Source: Cellvibrionaceae bacterium 1162T.S.0a.05 (GTDB lineage Bacteria; Pseudomonadota; Gammaproteobacteria; Pseudomonadales; Cellvibrionaceae). From it: a stretch of 64,000 bases of DNA. The DNA lies in the NCBI GenBank assembly GCA_000964245.1, contig LANB01000001.1, positions 3,041,501 to 3,105,500 on the forward strand, written 5' to 3'. The position numbers and the translations under genes were made by a program. The notes under the pieces were generated by a model that saw nothing but the letters and a program-made list of their open reading frames with translations, had not been told where the DNA came from and searched no databases. Below are positions 54,175 through 63,161 of the stretch, piece after piece. The stretch's first letter is position 1. The number at the start of each line of letters is the position of its first letter.

Positions 54175-56619
54175 GTGCAGGGCTTTTTTCAAGGCATATC
54201 TTTTCGACTGGCTAAAGTCGGGGTCGTTGTGGCCTTGCTGGTAGGTTTTGTTATCAGCGCCATCCAGATTTATATCGACTTTCACTCCGAGTCTACGCAG
54301 GTCAACTCCCTGGTTTCTCGCATTATGGCGGTGAGCACACCACCGGCCGCGAGGGCAGTGCATACTCTTGATAATGCATTAGCGGCTGAAGTTGCCACGG
54401 GGTTGATGCAATACGACTTTATTATTGCAGTTTCAATTCAGGACGAATTGGGCAAGGAGTTGGCGGGCAGTCAAAAAAATCGCCAGGAAAGTAAAACACT
54501 CTGGCTCACACGTTATTTCACCGAAGACCTCAAAGTGTATGAGGCTCCTCTCGGTTTACAGGATGTAGCAACCTCCAGTGGGAAAATCAGTTTCGTCGTT
54601 GACATGGATGCGGCCTACGGAGATTTCTATGACCACGCGCTCATCATTATCAGTATCGGTCTGATCCGCAGTTCGATTCTCGTCATTTTATTATTCATTG
54701 CGTTTTATTATTTACTCACCAAACCCTTAATTAAAATCGCGCGCGATATGCAGGGGATTAACCCCGGGAGCCCGGGCGAGCAGCGCATCGCAAAACCCAC
54801 ATACCACGATGATGATGAGCTGGCACAGTTGGTGGAAAGTGGTAATCAACTGCTTGATGCCGTTGACCTTGCGCTGGCCAAGCGGCGCGCAGTTGAAGTG
54901 GTATTGCGCAAAAGTGAAGAGCACGTGCGCCAGATCATCGACAGCTTGCCGGTTTGGGTGGGTGCTCGCAATAGTGATGGTCACTATATTTTTGCAAACA
55001 AGGCACTTTCCGATTTTGTGCACAGTACACCCGAGGCCATGCGCGGTTCGCATTTGAGTGAATTTGCGGCCTTCTTTCAAACCGACCCGGCCCTGATTCT
55101 ATCCAAGGATGTCGAGGTCATTCAGGGTAAGGCTGAAGGCCAAACCTGGGAAGAAACCTGGATCAGCCTCGACGGGCAGGAACACCGCATGCAAACCCAT
55201 GTCATGCCCATGGAATTTTATGATGAGACGGTGGCCCTGGTCGTATCAGCAGATATTACCGAGCTTAAACGCACCCAGGCGCAAATGGAGCACATGGCCT
55301 ATCACGATGCGCTTACGGATCTGCCTAATCGTAGCTACCTGGTTGAGCGTTTGGAAGAAGAGCTTCGTAAAGCCACACACTACAATTATTTTGGTGCCTT
55401 GTTATTTATCGATCTCGATCAATTTAAAAATATTAATGACTCGCTCGGACATCCCGTTGGTGACGGTGTTCTGAAACATGTTGCGCAACGTTTGATTACG
55501 GGAACCAAGGAAGATGATGTCGTTGTGCGTCTCGGTGGTGATGAATTCGTTGTGATCTTAACCAATGTTGGTGAGGATTTGCCGAGTGCGCTGTTACATT
55601 CCGAAGAGGTTGGTGAACGTCTGCGACGTTTTATTTCGGAACCGTATTTTCACAATGACTTGCAACTGCATGTCACCAGCAGTGTGGGCGTGGTCATTTT
55701 CCCGGAAGAAGAAGCCGGCGTACACGAACTTTTGCGCTATGCCGATGCTGCCATGTATCAAGTGAAAGAACAGGGCCGCAATGCGGTGAAATTCTTTAAC
55801 AAAAACATGGCGGATAACGCACGCAATGTACTGGTCATGGAAGGCGACCTGCATTCCGCTTTGGAGAACCGAACATTTGAGCTTTACTACCAACCGCGAG
55901 TAGAAGTCGCCACTGGCCGTATCGTTGGTGCAGAAGCCCTATTGCGTTGGTCACACCCGCATCGCGGTCCAATTCCTCCAATTGAATTCATACCCATTCT
56001 GGAAACGTCGGGTCTGGTGGTAGATGTAGGCATGTGGGTTCTTGAAGAAACGATTACCCGTGTCAAGGATTGGCAAGCGCGAGGAATCTGGACCGAAAAT
56101 ATGCGTATGAGCATCAACATCAGTCCGCGCCAGTTTAAATCGCAGACTTTTGTGCAACAGGTGCGCGAAGTGATTGAGCGCGAAAGGTTTGATGCCAGTC
56201 TTCTTGAAATGGAAATTACCGAGGGTATTGTTATTCACAACCTTGAAGAAACGGTTGAAACCATGCGCGAAATTATGGCCCTCGGGATAAATTTTGCACT
56301 TGATGATTTTGGTACCGGTTATTCTTCAATTAGTTATCTTAAACGCTTGCCGGTGTCGATACTCAAGATTGACCAAACCTTTGTGCGAGATATTACTGAA
56401 GATAAGAATGACCGCGCACTCGTGGAAACCATCTCCGCGATGGGTAAAATGCTGGATCTGGAAGTTGTTGCTGAAGGTGTTGAGACGGAAGAACAGCTTT
56501 CGCTTATTCGTTCGTACGCCTGCCTTTTTTATCAGGGGTATCTCTGCAGCCCGCCAGTGGAATTCAAGAAATTTGAAAAGTTACTGGATGCAGATAGAAA
56601 GGCCGCTGCAGCAGAATAA
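54175..56619 (+). CDS. Membrane GGDEF-EAL protein with PAS domain
   Basis: The 814-residue inner-membrane protein has helices at about residues 14-34 and 155-182 around a periplasmic domain, a HAMP linker, a PAS domain (about 250-365), GGDEF (about 370-535) and EAL (about 550-800). The GGDEF signature RLGGDEF is intact at residue 454 and so is EAL (587-589, AEALLRW), so it could both make and degrade c-di-GMP, though one activity often dominates. The start is GTG 54175. It shares the c-di-GMP theme with the PilZ protein 1.5 kb upstream. Confidence 0.93.
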   Translation: MQGFFQGISFRLAKVGVVVALLVGFVISAIQIYIDFHSESTQVNSLVSRIMAVSTPPAARAVHTLDNALAAEVATGLMQYDFIIAVSIQDELGKELAGSQKNRQESKTLWLTRYFTEDLKVYEAPLGLQDVATSSGKISFVVDMDAAYGDFYDHALIIISIGLIRSSILVILLFIAFYYLLTKPLIKIARDMQGINPGSPGEQRIAKPTYHDDDELAQLVESGNQLLDAVDLALAKRRAVEVVLRKSEEHVRQIIDSLPVWVGARNSDGHYIFANKALSDFVHSTPEAMRGSHLSEFAAFFQTDPALILSKDVEVIQGKAEGQTWEETWISLDGQEHRMQTHVMPMEFYDETVALVVSADITELKRTQAQMEHMAYHDALTDLPNRSYLVERLEEELRKATHYNYFGALLFIDLDQFKNINDSLGHPVGDGVLKHVAQRLITGTKEDDVVVRLGGDEFVVILTNVGEDLPSALLHSEEVGERLRRFISEPYFHNDLQLHVTSSVGVVIFPEEEAGVHELLRYADAAMYQVKEQGRNAVKFFNKNMADNARNVLVMEGDLHSALENRTFELYYQPRVEVATGRIVGAEALLRWSHPHRGPIPPIEFIPILETSGLVVDVGMWVLEETITRVKDWQARGIWTENMRMSINISPRQFKSQTFVQQVREVIERERFDASLLEMEITEGIVIHNLEETVETMREIMALGINFALDDFGTGYSSISYLKRLPVSILKIDQTFVRDITEDKNDRALVETISAMGKMLDLEVVAEGVETEEQLSLIRSYACLFYQGYLCSPPVEFKKFEKLLDADRKAAAAE

Positions 56620-56675
56620 TGCGGCGATGAGTTAACACGCGGGTAAAGCCGCATCGCGATAGAGTATTACCGAAG

Positions 56676-57395
56676 TTAAATAGGCAAAAAATGTCCGGCG
56701 ATACACGTCACCGCTGTTTCCACTTTTAAAATTCGACGCCCCAGTGTCAAGGCTTCGAATCCGGCCTCTTTAAACGTTTTAATTTCCTTACCAATAAATC
56801 CCCCTTCAGGACCTATGGCAATCAGGCTCTCATTTTGGGTGTCTATTTGATTCAGTCGACGATGTTCGCCAGGTTCGGCAATAAAACACTGTCTTCCCTG
56901 AATCAGGGGGCGCAGTTGGTCTTCTACGAATGGAATAAAGCGAGGGACAAAATGGATATCCGGGAATTGTGTTGCGCCGGCTTGTTCGAGGCCGAGCTTC
57001 AGCTGTCGATGGATTTCTTCACTTTCCAATACCGGTGATTGCCAAAAACTTTTCTCAACACGCGATGTTTGCAGCAAGTAAAGTGCTTTCACTCCCATAC
57101 ACGCAATGTTTTGCAAAATGCGTTTAATCATCTGTGGACGCGGTAAGGCAACAATCAGAGAAAGCGTTGATTGGGGTGGGGGTGGCTCGTCCAGAGAAAG
57201 TAATGTGAGCTTGCAATCTTCCTTATTCAATAATTCGACGCGCGCATACCCAAGATTGCCGTTTTCTTCTGCTACCCGCAAATGATCACCTTGCTTGAGT
57301 TTTAAAATGTTCAATAGGTGCTGATGTTGATAGGCAGCGATTTCAAGACCGTTGTCAGCCAAACGATTTTCAGGAGCAAAAAGCAAAACATTCAT
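56676..57395 (-). CDS. rsmE: 16S rRNA m3U1498 methyltransferase RsmE
   Basis: This 239-residue SPOUT-class enzyme methylates U1498 of 16S rRNA. Typical segments are HLLNILKLKQGDHLRV near the start, and IAIGPEGGFIGKEI and LTLGRRILKVETAV at the end, which form the trefoil-knot SAM site. ATG 57395 is chosen; the frame extends upstream into the tRNA gene, which is an artefact. The tRNA-Arg gene is 37 bases upstream on the same strand. Confidence 0.96.
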   Translation of the reverse strand: MNVLLFAPENRLADNGLEIAAYQHQHLLNILKLKQGDHLRVAEENGNLGYARVELLNKEDCKLTLLSLDEPPPPQSTLSLIVALPRPQMIKRILQNIACMGVKALYLLQTSRVEKSFWQSPVLESEEIHRQLKLGLEQAGATQFPDIHFVPRFIPFVEDQLRPLIQGRQCFIAEPGEHRRLNQIDTQNESLIAIGPEGGFIGKEIKTFKEAGFEALTLGRRILKVETAVTCIAGHFLPI

Positions 57396-57431
57396 GAGCA
57401 ACAGCGTTATGAAAATAAATACAAAAGAAAG

Positions 57432-57506
57432 TGGCGCCCCCGGCAGGAATCGAACCTGCACCTAAGTCTTAGGAGGACCCTATTGTATCCATTCAACTAC
57501 GGGGGC
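57432..57506 (-). tRNA. tRNA-Arg (anticodon CCT)
   Basis: The reverse strand reads as a full cloverleaf: acceptor stem GCCCCCG / CGGGGGC, anticodon stem GGGTC / GACTT with loop CTCCTAA (anticodon CCT), T arm TGCAGGTTCGATTCCTGC, and an encoded CCA end. It decodes AGG. It lies upstream of rsmE, close enough to share a transcript. Confidence 0.97.
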
Positions 57507-57572
57507 AAGGCAGGCGCGATAATACCTGAAGCTGCTCTTGATTAAAAACCCGTAGCCGGGGGAAAGTTGAGG

Positions 57573-58061
57573 CTAGGCTTCGCCGACGATGTGGGAAGCT
57601 CCACCGGAAGATGCGCTCCCTTGTGCTGTGTAGAGCGAGGGCGCAGCGGTTTGGCCGCGAACGATATCGAGTAATCTCGCAAATATTTGGTGGTTGCGTG
57701 CTAGTAATTTGCCGTTGACTTCATTTTCCAGTTTACAGGAACGCAATAAATCCTTGAGCTTTAACCAGCGCTGCTCCAGTTCCGAATCATGTAAATCCGA
57801 AATAATTTTTCGCCAGGTATCCTTGTCATCCTCATGTCTCCCACTACGGGAATAGGAGCGCGCCATTTCGCTGCGAGCAAAGGCATTTTTTTCCAGTGCT
57901 TCCAGCTTTTCGGATTTGTTGAGCAGTATGCGTTCAAGTTCATCCATATTGCGCTCACGCAAGGCGAGCCGTTCTTCATCCAGCAAGCGCAGGAGCGCTT
58001 CGCAGCTTTGGGTATCCTGATGGAGTTGTTGTTGAATGAGTTCGGCACTGTAGGCTGCCAT
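57573..58061 (-). CDS. flgN: Flagellar export chaperone FlgN
   Basis: The 162-residue, largely helical protein belongs to the FlgN family, which escorts the hook-filament junction proteins FlgK and FlgL to the export apparatus. The pattern LLRLLDEERLALRERNMDEL and the long helix are typical. It is downstream of flgM and flgA on the same strand. AGGAG precedes ATG 58061. Sequence conservation in this family is modest, so the call also relies on position. Confidence 0.85.
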   Translation of the reverse strand: MAAYSAELIQQQLHQDTQSCEALLRLLDEERLALRERNMDELERILLNKSEKLEALEKNAFARSEMARSYSRSGRHEDDKDTWRKIISDLHDSELEQRWLKLKDLLRSCKLENEVNGKLLARNHQIFARLLDIVRGQTAAPSLYTAQGSASSGGASHIVGEA

Positions 58062-58204
58062 AGCATTCTCCTGCTTTTCGCCAGAAATCTGGCTGTTAAC
58101 AATTGTAAGTCGTTAACTTGCAGCCTTTGTGCCAATCAGGCAGGCGCAAGCAAGCCGTGCGAACTTGCACTGTGTTTTGGATAAGATATGCAAATTGGGC
58201 GTGT

Positions 58205-58504
58205 TTAGAACTCGTCTTGCGCGATTATCTTGCTGGCAAGATTTTGAGCATTGACCTGATAGCCGCCACTGTCAACGAGGGCTTTAATTTTAGCGACACG
58301 CTCCGCATCCACTTCAGGTACGCTGGAGAGCGCTGCTTCCAATCGGCTCAGGCTTTGGGCGGTATTACTCAGGGAAACGTTGTCCCCTTCGTTGTTCTTT
58401 GGAGCGTTAGGCGCAGCTGTGTCCCTGGTGCTTCCGGTACCAGAACGGGTTTTATTTGCTGTGTTACCAGCGCCATTAATGTTGTTTCCGGGTTCAATTA
58501 CCAT
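58205..58504 (-). CDS. flgM: Anti-sigma28 factor FlgM
   Basis: The 99-residue protein binds FliA (sigma28) and is exported when the hook is complete, releasing late flagellar genes. The N-terminal half is disordered and Asn/Gly/Ser-rich; the C-terminal half, with LSNTAQSLSRLEAAL and ERVAKIKALVDSGGY, is the FliA-binding region. ATG 58504 (MVIEPG) is chosen because AGGTGG is four bases upstream; in-frame ATGs at 58519 and 58564 are less likely. Confidence 0.92.
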   Translation of the reverse strand: MVIEPGNNINGAGNTANKTRSGTGSTRDTAAPNAPKNNEGDNVSLSNTAQSLSRLEAALSSVPEVDAERVAKIKALVDSGGYQVNAQNLASKIIAQDEF

Positions 58505-58621
58505 GATACCACCTGCCATTAAGCCATATTTCCCAACTCTGCCTTGAGTTTTGGGTCGTTTCAATCAGGTTTTCGGCGCACCTGGAGGAAACTTTAGGCT
58601 TTTTTGAAAAAAAATTCCGGG

Positions 58622-59371
58622 TTAACGGGAAACGACCATAACCCGTCCAGGCCCCGTCACCAGTGCGTCGACAACCCGCTCGGACTTATTGTTACGCACT
58701 TTAATCTGTTCGCCAAGCTGGCCATTGTCGAGCGCTGTACCGCGGGTCGAGACACTCAAGCTGGAGACGCGGGATTCGACGACAACGGCATCGCCTTTAT
58801 TTACTACCCGCGGCTGGGCGAGAGAGGAGAGCACTAAATAACTGCCGCTGCGGATGCTGCGCTTTAATTCCATACCGACAACGCGTGCCTTGTCGACCAC
58901 ATATCCGACGGGTAAACCCGCTGTGTTGATGCGCATCGCCTTAACATCGTCAGCATCTATCACGGTGCCGCGACCCAGGTTGCGGGACGCGACAATCACA
59001 TCTTCATAAATTTCCAGGGTGACGGGCACATAGATACTCCAACGCTGCTTTGCCTCACAGACTGTCTTGACTGTGACGTTGCGGCCCGTGTGAGCGGGGC
59101 GAATCAACTCAAAGCTTATCGGCTTGGTACAGCGTGCAAGCTTCAGGCGTTGATCGAGCTTGCTCACGCGCAGGCGAATATCGCGTTCAAATCGTTGCGC
59201 GCCGAACTCCTTTTTAAAGTGATCGTCAACGAAATGCTGAATCTTGTCGCGCAGTCCGCTGATGTGTTCAAATCGGGATTCCTGAGTGCTTGCAGTCGCA
59301 CCGGATACCAGGGCTACAAGTGCAACTAACTGTAGAGTCCTTGCCAGCAAAAAACTGCGAAGTCTCATCAT
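58622..59371 (-). CDS. flgA: Flagellar P-ring assembly chaperone FlgA
   Basis: The 249-residue periplasmic protein helps FlgI assemble the P ring. It has a signal peptide (LQLVALVALVSGATA) and a SAF-type domain with RNLGRGTVIDADDV, followed by GKVVR-like VNKGDAVVV and a C-terminal VVDALVTGPGRVMV. It is divergent from cheV and heads the flgA-flgM-flgN unit, the same arrangement as in Pseudomonas. Confidence 0.94.
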   Translation of the reverse strand: MMRLRSFLLARTLQLVALVALVSGATASTQESRFEHISGLRDKIQHFVDDHFKKEFGAQRFERDIRLRVSKLDQRLKLARCTKPISFELIRPAHTGRNVTVKTVCEAKQRWSIYVPVTLEIYEDVIVASRNLGRGTVIDADDVKAMRINTAGLPVGYVVDKARVVGMELKRSIRSGSYLVLSSLAQPRVVNKGDAVVVESRVSSLSVSTRGTALDNGQLGEQIKVRNNKSERVVDALVTGPGRVMVVSR

Positions 59372-59413
59372 TCTTGTCCTATGCTGTATTTAATCGGGCT
59401 GCTCTTTCATAAA

Positions 59414-59440
59414 AGATCAGCGTCATTTATTTGCCGTTTA
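59414..59440 (-). promoter_or_regulatory. Candidate sigma28 (FliA) promoter for flgA-flgM-flgN
   Basis: On the reverse strand TAAACGGC, an 11-base spacer and GCTGATCT match the sigma28 layout (TAAA, N15, GCCGATAA) at TAAA, GC and GAT with exact spacing. It is 43 bases upstream of flgA. Several mismatches make this tentative. Confidence 0.35.
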
Positions 59441-59516
59441 AAGAGTTATAGCAAAGCTTGTGCCGAGTGCCAGTCGAAAGCTTGACTATAGGCGCCAAGT
59501 GGAATTGAGGTGAACA

Positions 59517-60467
59517 ATGGCCGGTGTACTGGACAGTGTTAATCAGCGTACGCAATTAGTGGGGCAAAACCGCCTTGAGTTGCTGTTGTTTAATTTGGGT
59601 GGAAAACAGCTTTATGGCATCAATGTTTTTAAAGTGAAAGAGGTACTGCAGTGCCCGCCACTCAACGAAATACCCAAGCGTAACCCTGTCGTACGTGGTG
59701 TCGCCCACATACGCGGTGGCACCATTCCGATTATGGATTTGAAAATGGCAACGGGTAGCCCGCCACTCAAGGATATTGAAAATTGCTTTGTGATCATCAC
59801 CGAATACAACCGATCCACTCAAGGTTTTTTAGTGCGGGGTGTTGAACGCATCGTAAATATGAATTGGAGTGCAATTCATCCTCCCCCCAGTGGTGCCGGT
59901 AAAGATAACTATCTCACAGCGGTGACGGAGGTTGAGGGCAATCTCGTCGAAATCATTGATGTTGAAAAAATTCTGGCAGAAGTGTCTCCCTTGCCCACAG
60001 ATGTGAGTGAAGAGATGATTCTTGGCGCGAATAAAGATGTACCGGTGAATAAACATGTATTGATTACGGATGACTCGGCGATTGCCCGGAAACAAATTCA
60101 GAAAGTTGCTGAATCGTTGGGCATGAAAGTCACGCTCGCAAAAGATGGGCGCGAGGCCCTCGATTTTCTTGAGGGATTGGTCGAAAGCGGCAAAGACCCT
60201 TACAAGGAATTGCTGTTGGTCATTTCTGACATCGAAATGCCGGAAATGGATGGGTATACCTTTACTGCAGAGGTACGGGCCAATCCGAAAATAAAAGACA
60301 TGCATATTATTTTGCATACTTCATTAAGTGGTGTGTTTAACGAAGCGATGGTGCAAAAAGTGGGTGCCAATGATTTCCTGGCAAAATTTCATCCCGATGA
60401 ATTGGCCAACCGTATTAACTCACGTTTGGTTGAAATTGGCGGCGAACCGCTAGAAGACGCGAATTAA
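59517..60467 (+). CDS. cheV: Chemotaxis protein CheV
   Basis: This 316-residue protein joins a CheW-like coupling domain (about 18-165, with YGINVFKVKEVLQCPPL and GVAHIRGGTIPIMDL) to a receiver domain (about 178-305, with phospho-acceptor Asp in VISDIEMPEMDG). It links receptors to CheA and adapts to signalling. Start supported by GAGGTG upstream of ATG 59517. It is followed by cheR after 45 bases. Confidence 0.96.
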   Translation: MAGVLDSVNQRTQLVGQNRLELLLFNLGGKQLYGINVFKVKEVLQCPPLNEIPKRNPVVRGVAHIRGGTIPIMDLKMATGSPPLKDIENCFVIITEYNRSTQGFLVRGVERIVNMNWSAIHPPPSGAGKDNYLTAVTEVEGNLVEIIDVEKILAEVSPLPTDVSEEMILGANKDVPVNKHVLITDDSAIARKQIQKVAESLGMKVTLAKDGREALDFLEGLVESGKDPYKELLLVISDIEMPEMDGYTFTAEVRANPKIKDMHIILHTSLSGVFNEAMVQKVGANDFLAKFHPDELANRINSRLVEIGGEPLEDAN

Positions 60468-60512
60468 TTGGTGCATTAGGTAATTCGGAAAGGCAGTCAG
60501 GATAAATACGCA

Positions 60513-61349
60513 GTGAGTGACCAAACGCACTTCAGCGCAGAAGAATTTCAGAACTTTCGCGATTTTTTGCAGGAAGCGGCTGGTATCGACCTTGGCTTAA
60601 ACAAGCAATACCTGGTCGCTACGCGCGTGCGACGCATTCTGATTGATTATAAGATTGAAACACTCGCAGATTTGACGCGAGTTATCAGCAGTGGCAGTGA
60701 ACAAAATTTGCGTCAGAAAGTCATTGATGCAATGACAACCAATGAAACGTTCTGGTTTCGCGACATTTACCCCTATGAATATCTGTCAAATCACTTCCTT
60801 GCCGAACTGCGACAACGCGGGGTTAAACGGCCGCGAATCTGGTCAGCGGCGTGTTCCTATGGTCAGGAACCGTATTCGATATCCATGATAATTGAAGAAT
60901 ACATTCAGCGGTCACGTGGGCTTTCAGCTTTTCCTTGCGATATTTTGGCAACCGATCTTTCCAGTACGGTTCTGGATGCAGCAGCCAAGGGTTGTTATGA
61001 CCGCTTATCTGTTGCCCGAGGACTCGAAGGGGACAGATTGAAAGCCTTTTTTCATCAGAGCAGCCCGGACACCTGGTGTGTCAACAAGACTATTCGCGAC
61101 CGTATCAGTTTTCGTGCACAAAATTTACTTGAATCCTATTTGTTGCTTGGCAAGTTTGATGCGATCTTTTGTCGCAATGTCCTTATCTACTTTTCTTCAG
61201 AACACAAGTTGAATATTTTGCAGCGTTTGCATCGCTCGCTCAATAAAGACGGAATTCTGGTTTTGGGTTCGTCCGAAAGTCTTGGCGAAGCCAACGATCT
61301 TTTTGCGACGGAACATGTTCGCCCCGGCGTCATTTATCGCGCGCGCTAA
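60513..61349 (+). CDS. cheR: Chemotaxis protein methyltransferase CheR
   Basis: The 278-residue enzyme methylates glutamates of chemoreceptors with S-adenosylmethionine. Typical segments are TTNETFWFRDIYPYEYL and RIWSAACSYGQEPYSI (SAM site), and FDAIFCRNVLIYF near the end. The start is GTG 60513. It stands between cheV and flgB, as in Pseudomonas, and its substrate may include the chemoreceptor-like protein encoded at 43260. Confidence 0.96.
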   Translation: MSDQTHFSAEEFQNFRDFLQEAAGIDLGLNKQYLVATRVRRILIDYKIETLADLTRVISSGSEQNLRQKVIDAMTTNETFWFRDIYPYEYLSNHFLAELRQRGVKRPRIWSAACSYGQEPYSISMIIEEYIQRSRGLSAFPCDILATDLSSTVLDAAAKGCYDRLSVARGLEGDRLKAFFHQSSPDTWCVNKTIRDRISFRAQNLLESYLLLGKFDAIFCRNVLIYFSSEHKLNILQRLHRSLNKDGILVLGSSESLGEANDLFATEHVRPGVIYRAR

Positions 61350-61459
61350 AGCGGAAAGATCTTGCCGCTAGCGGTTCTCCCGAGCTGAATCTTTTTTCCC
61401 TCCCAAAAAATCCATTTAAAAAAATCCCGATAAATCAGTAAGTTAAGTTTGCTTGGCTT

Positions 61460-61476
61460 TTGGCACAGGCATTGCA
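61460..61476 (+). promoter_or_regulatory. Sigma54 (RpoN) promoter of the flgB operon
   Basis: TTGGCACAGGCATTGCA matches the sigma54 consensus (YTGGCAC, N5, TTGCW) at all conserved positions, with the -24 GG and -12 GC 10 bases apart. It lies 76 bases upstream of flgB. Hook-basal-body genes are known FleQ/RpoN targets in Pseudomonas. Confidence 0.85.
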
Positions 61477-61552
61477 CTGCGTATAGCAATGAGAGTTTTA
61501 GGCAAGCTGGCTAGGTTTGCCGCTTAAATGGGAATAAACAGGCAAAACACAG

Positions 61553-61960
61553 ATGAGTATTTCGTTTAACAATGCACTGGGGGTATACGAGTCGGCTTTG
61601 AATTTACGCGCCGATCGGGCCGCAGTTTTGTCGACAAACCTGGCGAATGCCGATACGCCGGGATTCAAGGCGCGCGATATTGATTTCCAATCCGAGTTAA
61701 AAAGATACATGGGTGTTGAACATTCGTCGAAACTGGCGATGCAGGCAAACCGTGAAGGTCACATCGGTTTTGCCAATGTTGAACACATGCCGGGTGAAAA
61801 GTTGTATCGGGTGCCCTTGCAACCCTCAATTGATGGCAACACCGTCGAGGAGCAAGTCGAGCACGCCGAGTTTATGAAAAACAGCCTTGAATTTCAGGCG
61901 GCCTTCACGATGTTAAATAGCCGCTTTAAAGGACTCACTAAAGCCATTCGTGGTGAATAA
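61553..61960 (+). CDS. flgB: Flagellar basal-body rod protein FlgB
   Basis: This 135-residue proximal-rod protein has the family N-terminal signature ALNLRADRAAVLSTNLANAD, TPGFKARDIDF, and ends with the helix LEFQAAFTMLNSRFKGL. It forms part of the rod that passes through the envelope. First gene of the flgBCDE operon driven by the sigma54 promoter; followed by flgC after 29 bases. Confidence 0.97.
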   Translation: MSISFNNALGVYESALNLRADRAAVLSTNLANADTPGFKARDIDFQSELKRYMGVEHSSKLAMQANREGHIGFANVEHMPGEKLYRVPLQPSIDGNTVEEQVEHAEFMKNSLEFQAAFTMLNSRFKGLTKAIRGE

Positions 61961-61989
61961 ACGGTGATAAGAAAAGGAGAAATACAGTA

Positions 61990-62403
61990 ATGAGTTTGAC
62001 ACAAATATTCGAAACAGCCGGTTCCGGTATGAATGCGCAAAGCCTGCGCTTGAATACAACTGCGAGTAATATCGCCAATGCCGAAGCCGCCCATTCGAGC
62101 ACCGATCAGGTTTATCGTGGACGTCATCCGGTTTTTTCTACTTATTACAATTCAGCTTTGCAAGGCCGAGAGGCAGTGGGTGTGAAAGTACAAGGTATTG
62201 TAGAAAGTCAGGCGCCTTTACAACAGCGTTACGAACCTCACCATCCCAAAGCAGATGAAGACGGTTATGTTTTTTATCCGAATGTCAATGTGGTGGAAGA
62301 AATGACTAACATGATTTCCGCTTCACGTTCATTTCAAGTCAATGTGGAAGTCATGAATTCTGCGAAGCAAATGATGCAGCGTGTTTTAAGTCTGGGGCAG
62401 TAG
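61990..62403 (+). CDS. flgC: Flagellar basal-body rod protein FlgC
   Basis: The 137-residue proximal-rod protein has SGMNAQSLRLNTTASNIANAE at the N terminus and the C-terminal helix NMISASRSFQVNVEVMNSAK, VLSLGQ of FlgC. AAGGAG precedes ATG 61990. It lies between flgB and flgD. Confidence 0.97.
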   Translation: MSLTQIFETAGSGMNAQSLRLNTTASNIANAEAAHSSTDQVYRGRHPVFSTYYNSALQGREAVGVKVQGIVESQAPLQQRYEPHHPKADEDGYVFYPNVNVVEEMTNMISASRSFQVNVEVMNSAKQMMQRVLSLGQ

Positions 62404-62412
62404 GAAAGCGTT

Positions 62413-63129
62413 ATGAATGATATCGAAGCCAGCAGTAATTCTCTTTTTAGCGACCTCAGCATTGCGCGCAAGAATGAAGAGCAAAACACCAGCAATGAAT
62501 TGGGTCAGCAAGCATTTCTAAAATTAATGATTACCCAAATGGAAAATCAGGATCCGCTCAGCCCTCAGGAAAATTCAGATTTTATCGCTCAGCTTGCGCA
62601 ATTCAGCTCAGTCGAAAGCCTCGATAAACTCAATAACAATTTTGATACGTTTACCAACTCCTTTGTTGCCAACCAGGCCTTGCAGGCCTCAACCCTGGTC
62701 GGCCGTTCAGTTACCGTTCCAACGGATACCACGCAACTTCCGGTTGGGGGTGTTGTGAATGGCAGTATTGAAGTGCCTTCCAGTACCGGTGAAGTCGGCA
62801 TCAATATTTACACTGAAGCAGGTGAATTAGTCGATCAATTTAGCCTCGGCCCTCAAGCTGCGGGTGAAATGGTTTTACGTTGGGATGGTTTGCACCTGGA
62901 AATTAACGGTGAATTAATTGATCAAAGCAGTTTAAACCCGGATGGTCTTGCTGCGGGCACTTATCGTTTTGAAGTGACCAGCATGATTGACGGTGAAGAA
63001 ACCGAATTGGCAACCGCACTCAGTGCCAACGTCAACAGTGTAACGGTGGGCGCGACCGGCGTGCTCACATTGAATTTGGCAGGTGTTGGCCCGGTAAGCC
63101 TGGCTGATGTCAAACAATTTAACGAGTAA
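62413..63129 (+). CDS. flgD: Flagellar hook assembly protein FlgD
   Basis: This 238-residue scaffold caps the growing hook. The N-terminal motif FLKLMITQMENQDPLSPQEN, and AQLAQFSSVE, are typical, and the C-terminal part has the Ig-like/tudor-like fold with LRWDGLHLE ... LAAGTYRFEV. It ends FNE, and its last bases are duplicated just downstream. GGAAAG precedes ATG 62413. Confidence 0.96.
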   Translation: MNDIEASSNSLFSDLSIARKNEEQNTSNELGQQAFLKLMITQMENQDPLSPQENSDFIAQLAQFSSVESLDKLNNNFDTFTNSFVANQALQASTLVGRSVTVPTDTTQLPVGGVVNGSIEVPSSTGEVGINIYTEAGELVDQFSLGPQAAGEMVLRWDGLHLEINGELIDQSSLNPDGLAAGTYRFEVTSMIDGEETELATALSANVNSVTVGATGVLTLNLAGVGPVSLADVKQFNE

Positions 63130-63145
63130 GATTTTAACGAGTAAG
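63118..63145. repeat. 13-bp direct duplication at the end of flgD
   Basis: TTTAACGAGTAAG at 63118-63130 includes the flgD stop codon and is repeated at 63133-63145 with two bases between. The second copy precedes the flgE ribosome-binding site. Confidence 0.9.
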
Positions 63146-63161
63146 TAGTAGGAGATTTAGC

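Noticed and set aside
57396-57461. N-terminal extension of RsmE starting in the tRNA gene (MQVRFLPGAP...)
   Set aside because: This is translation of the tRNA-Arg 3' region; the conserved protein starts at 57395.
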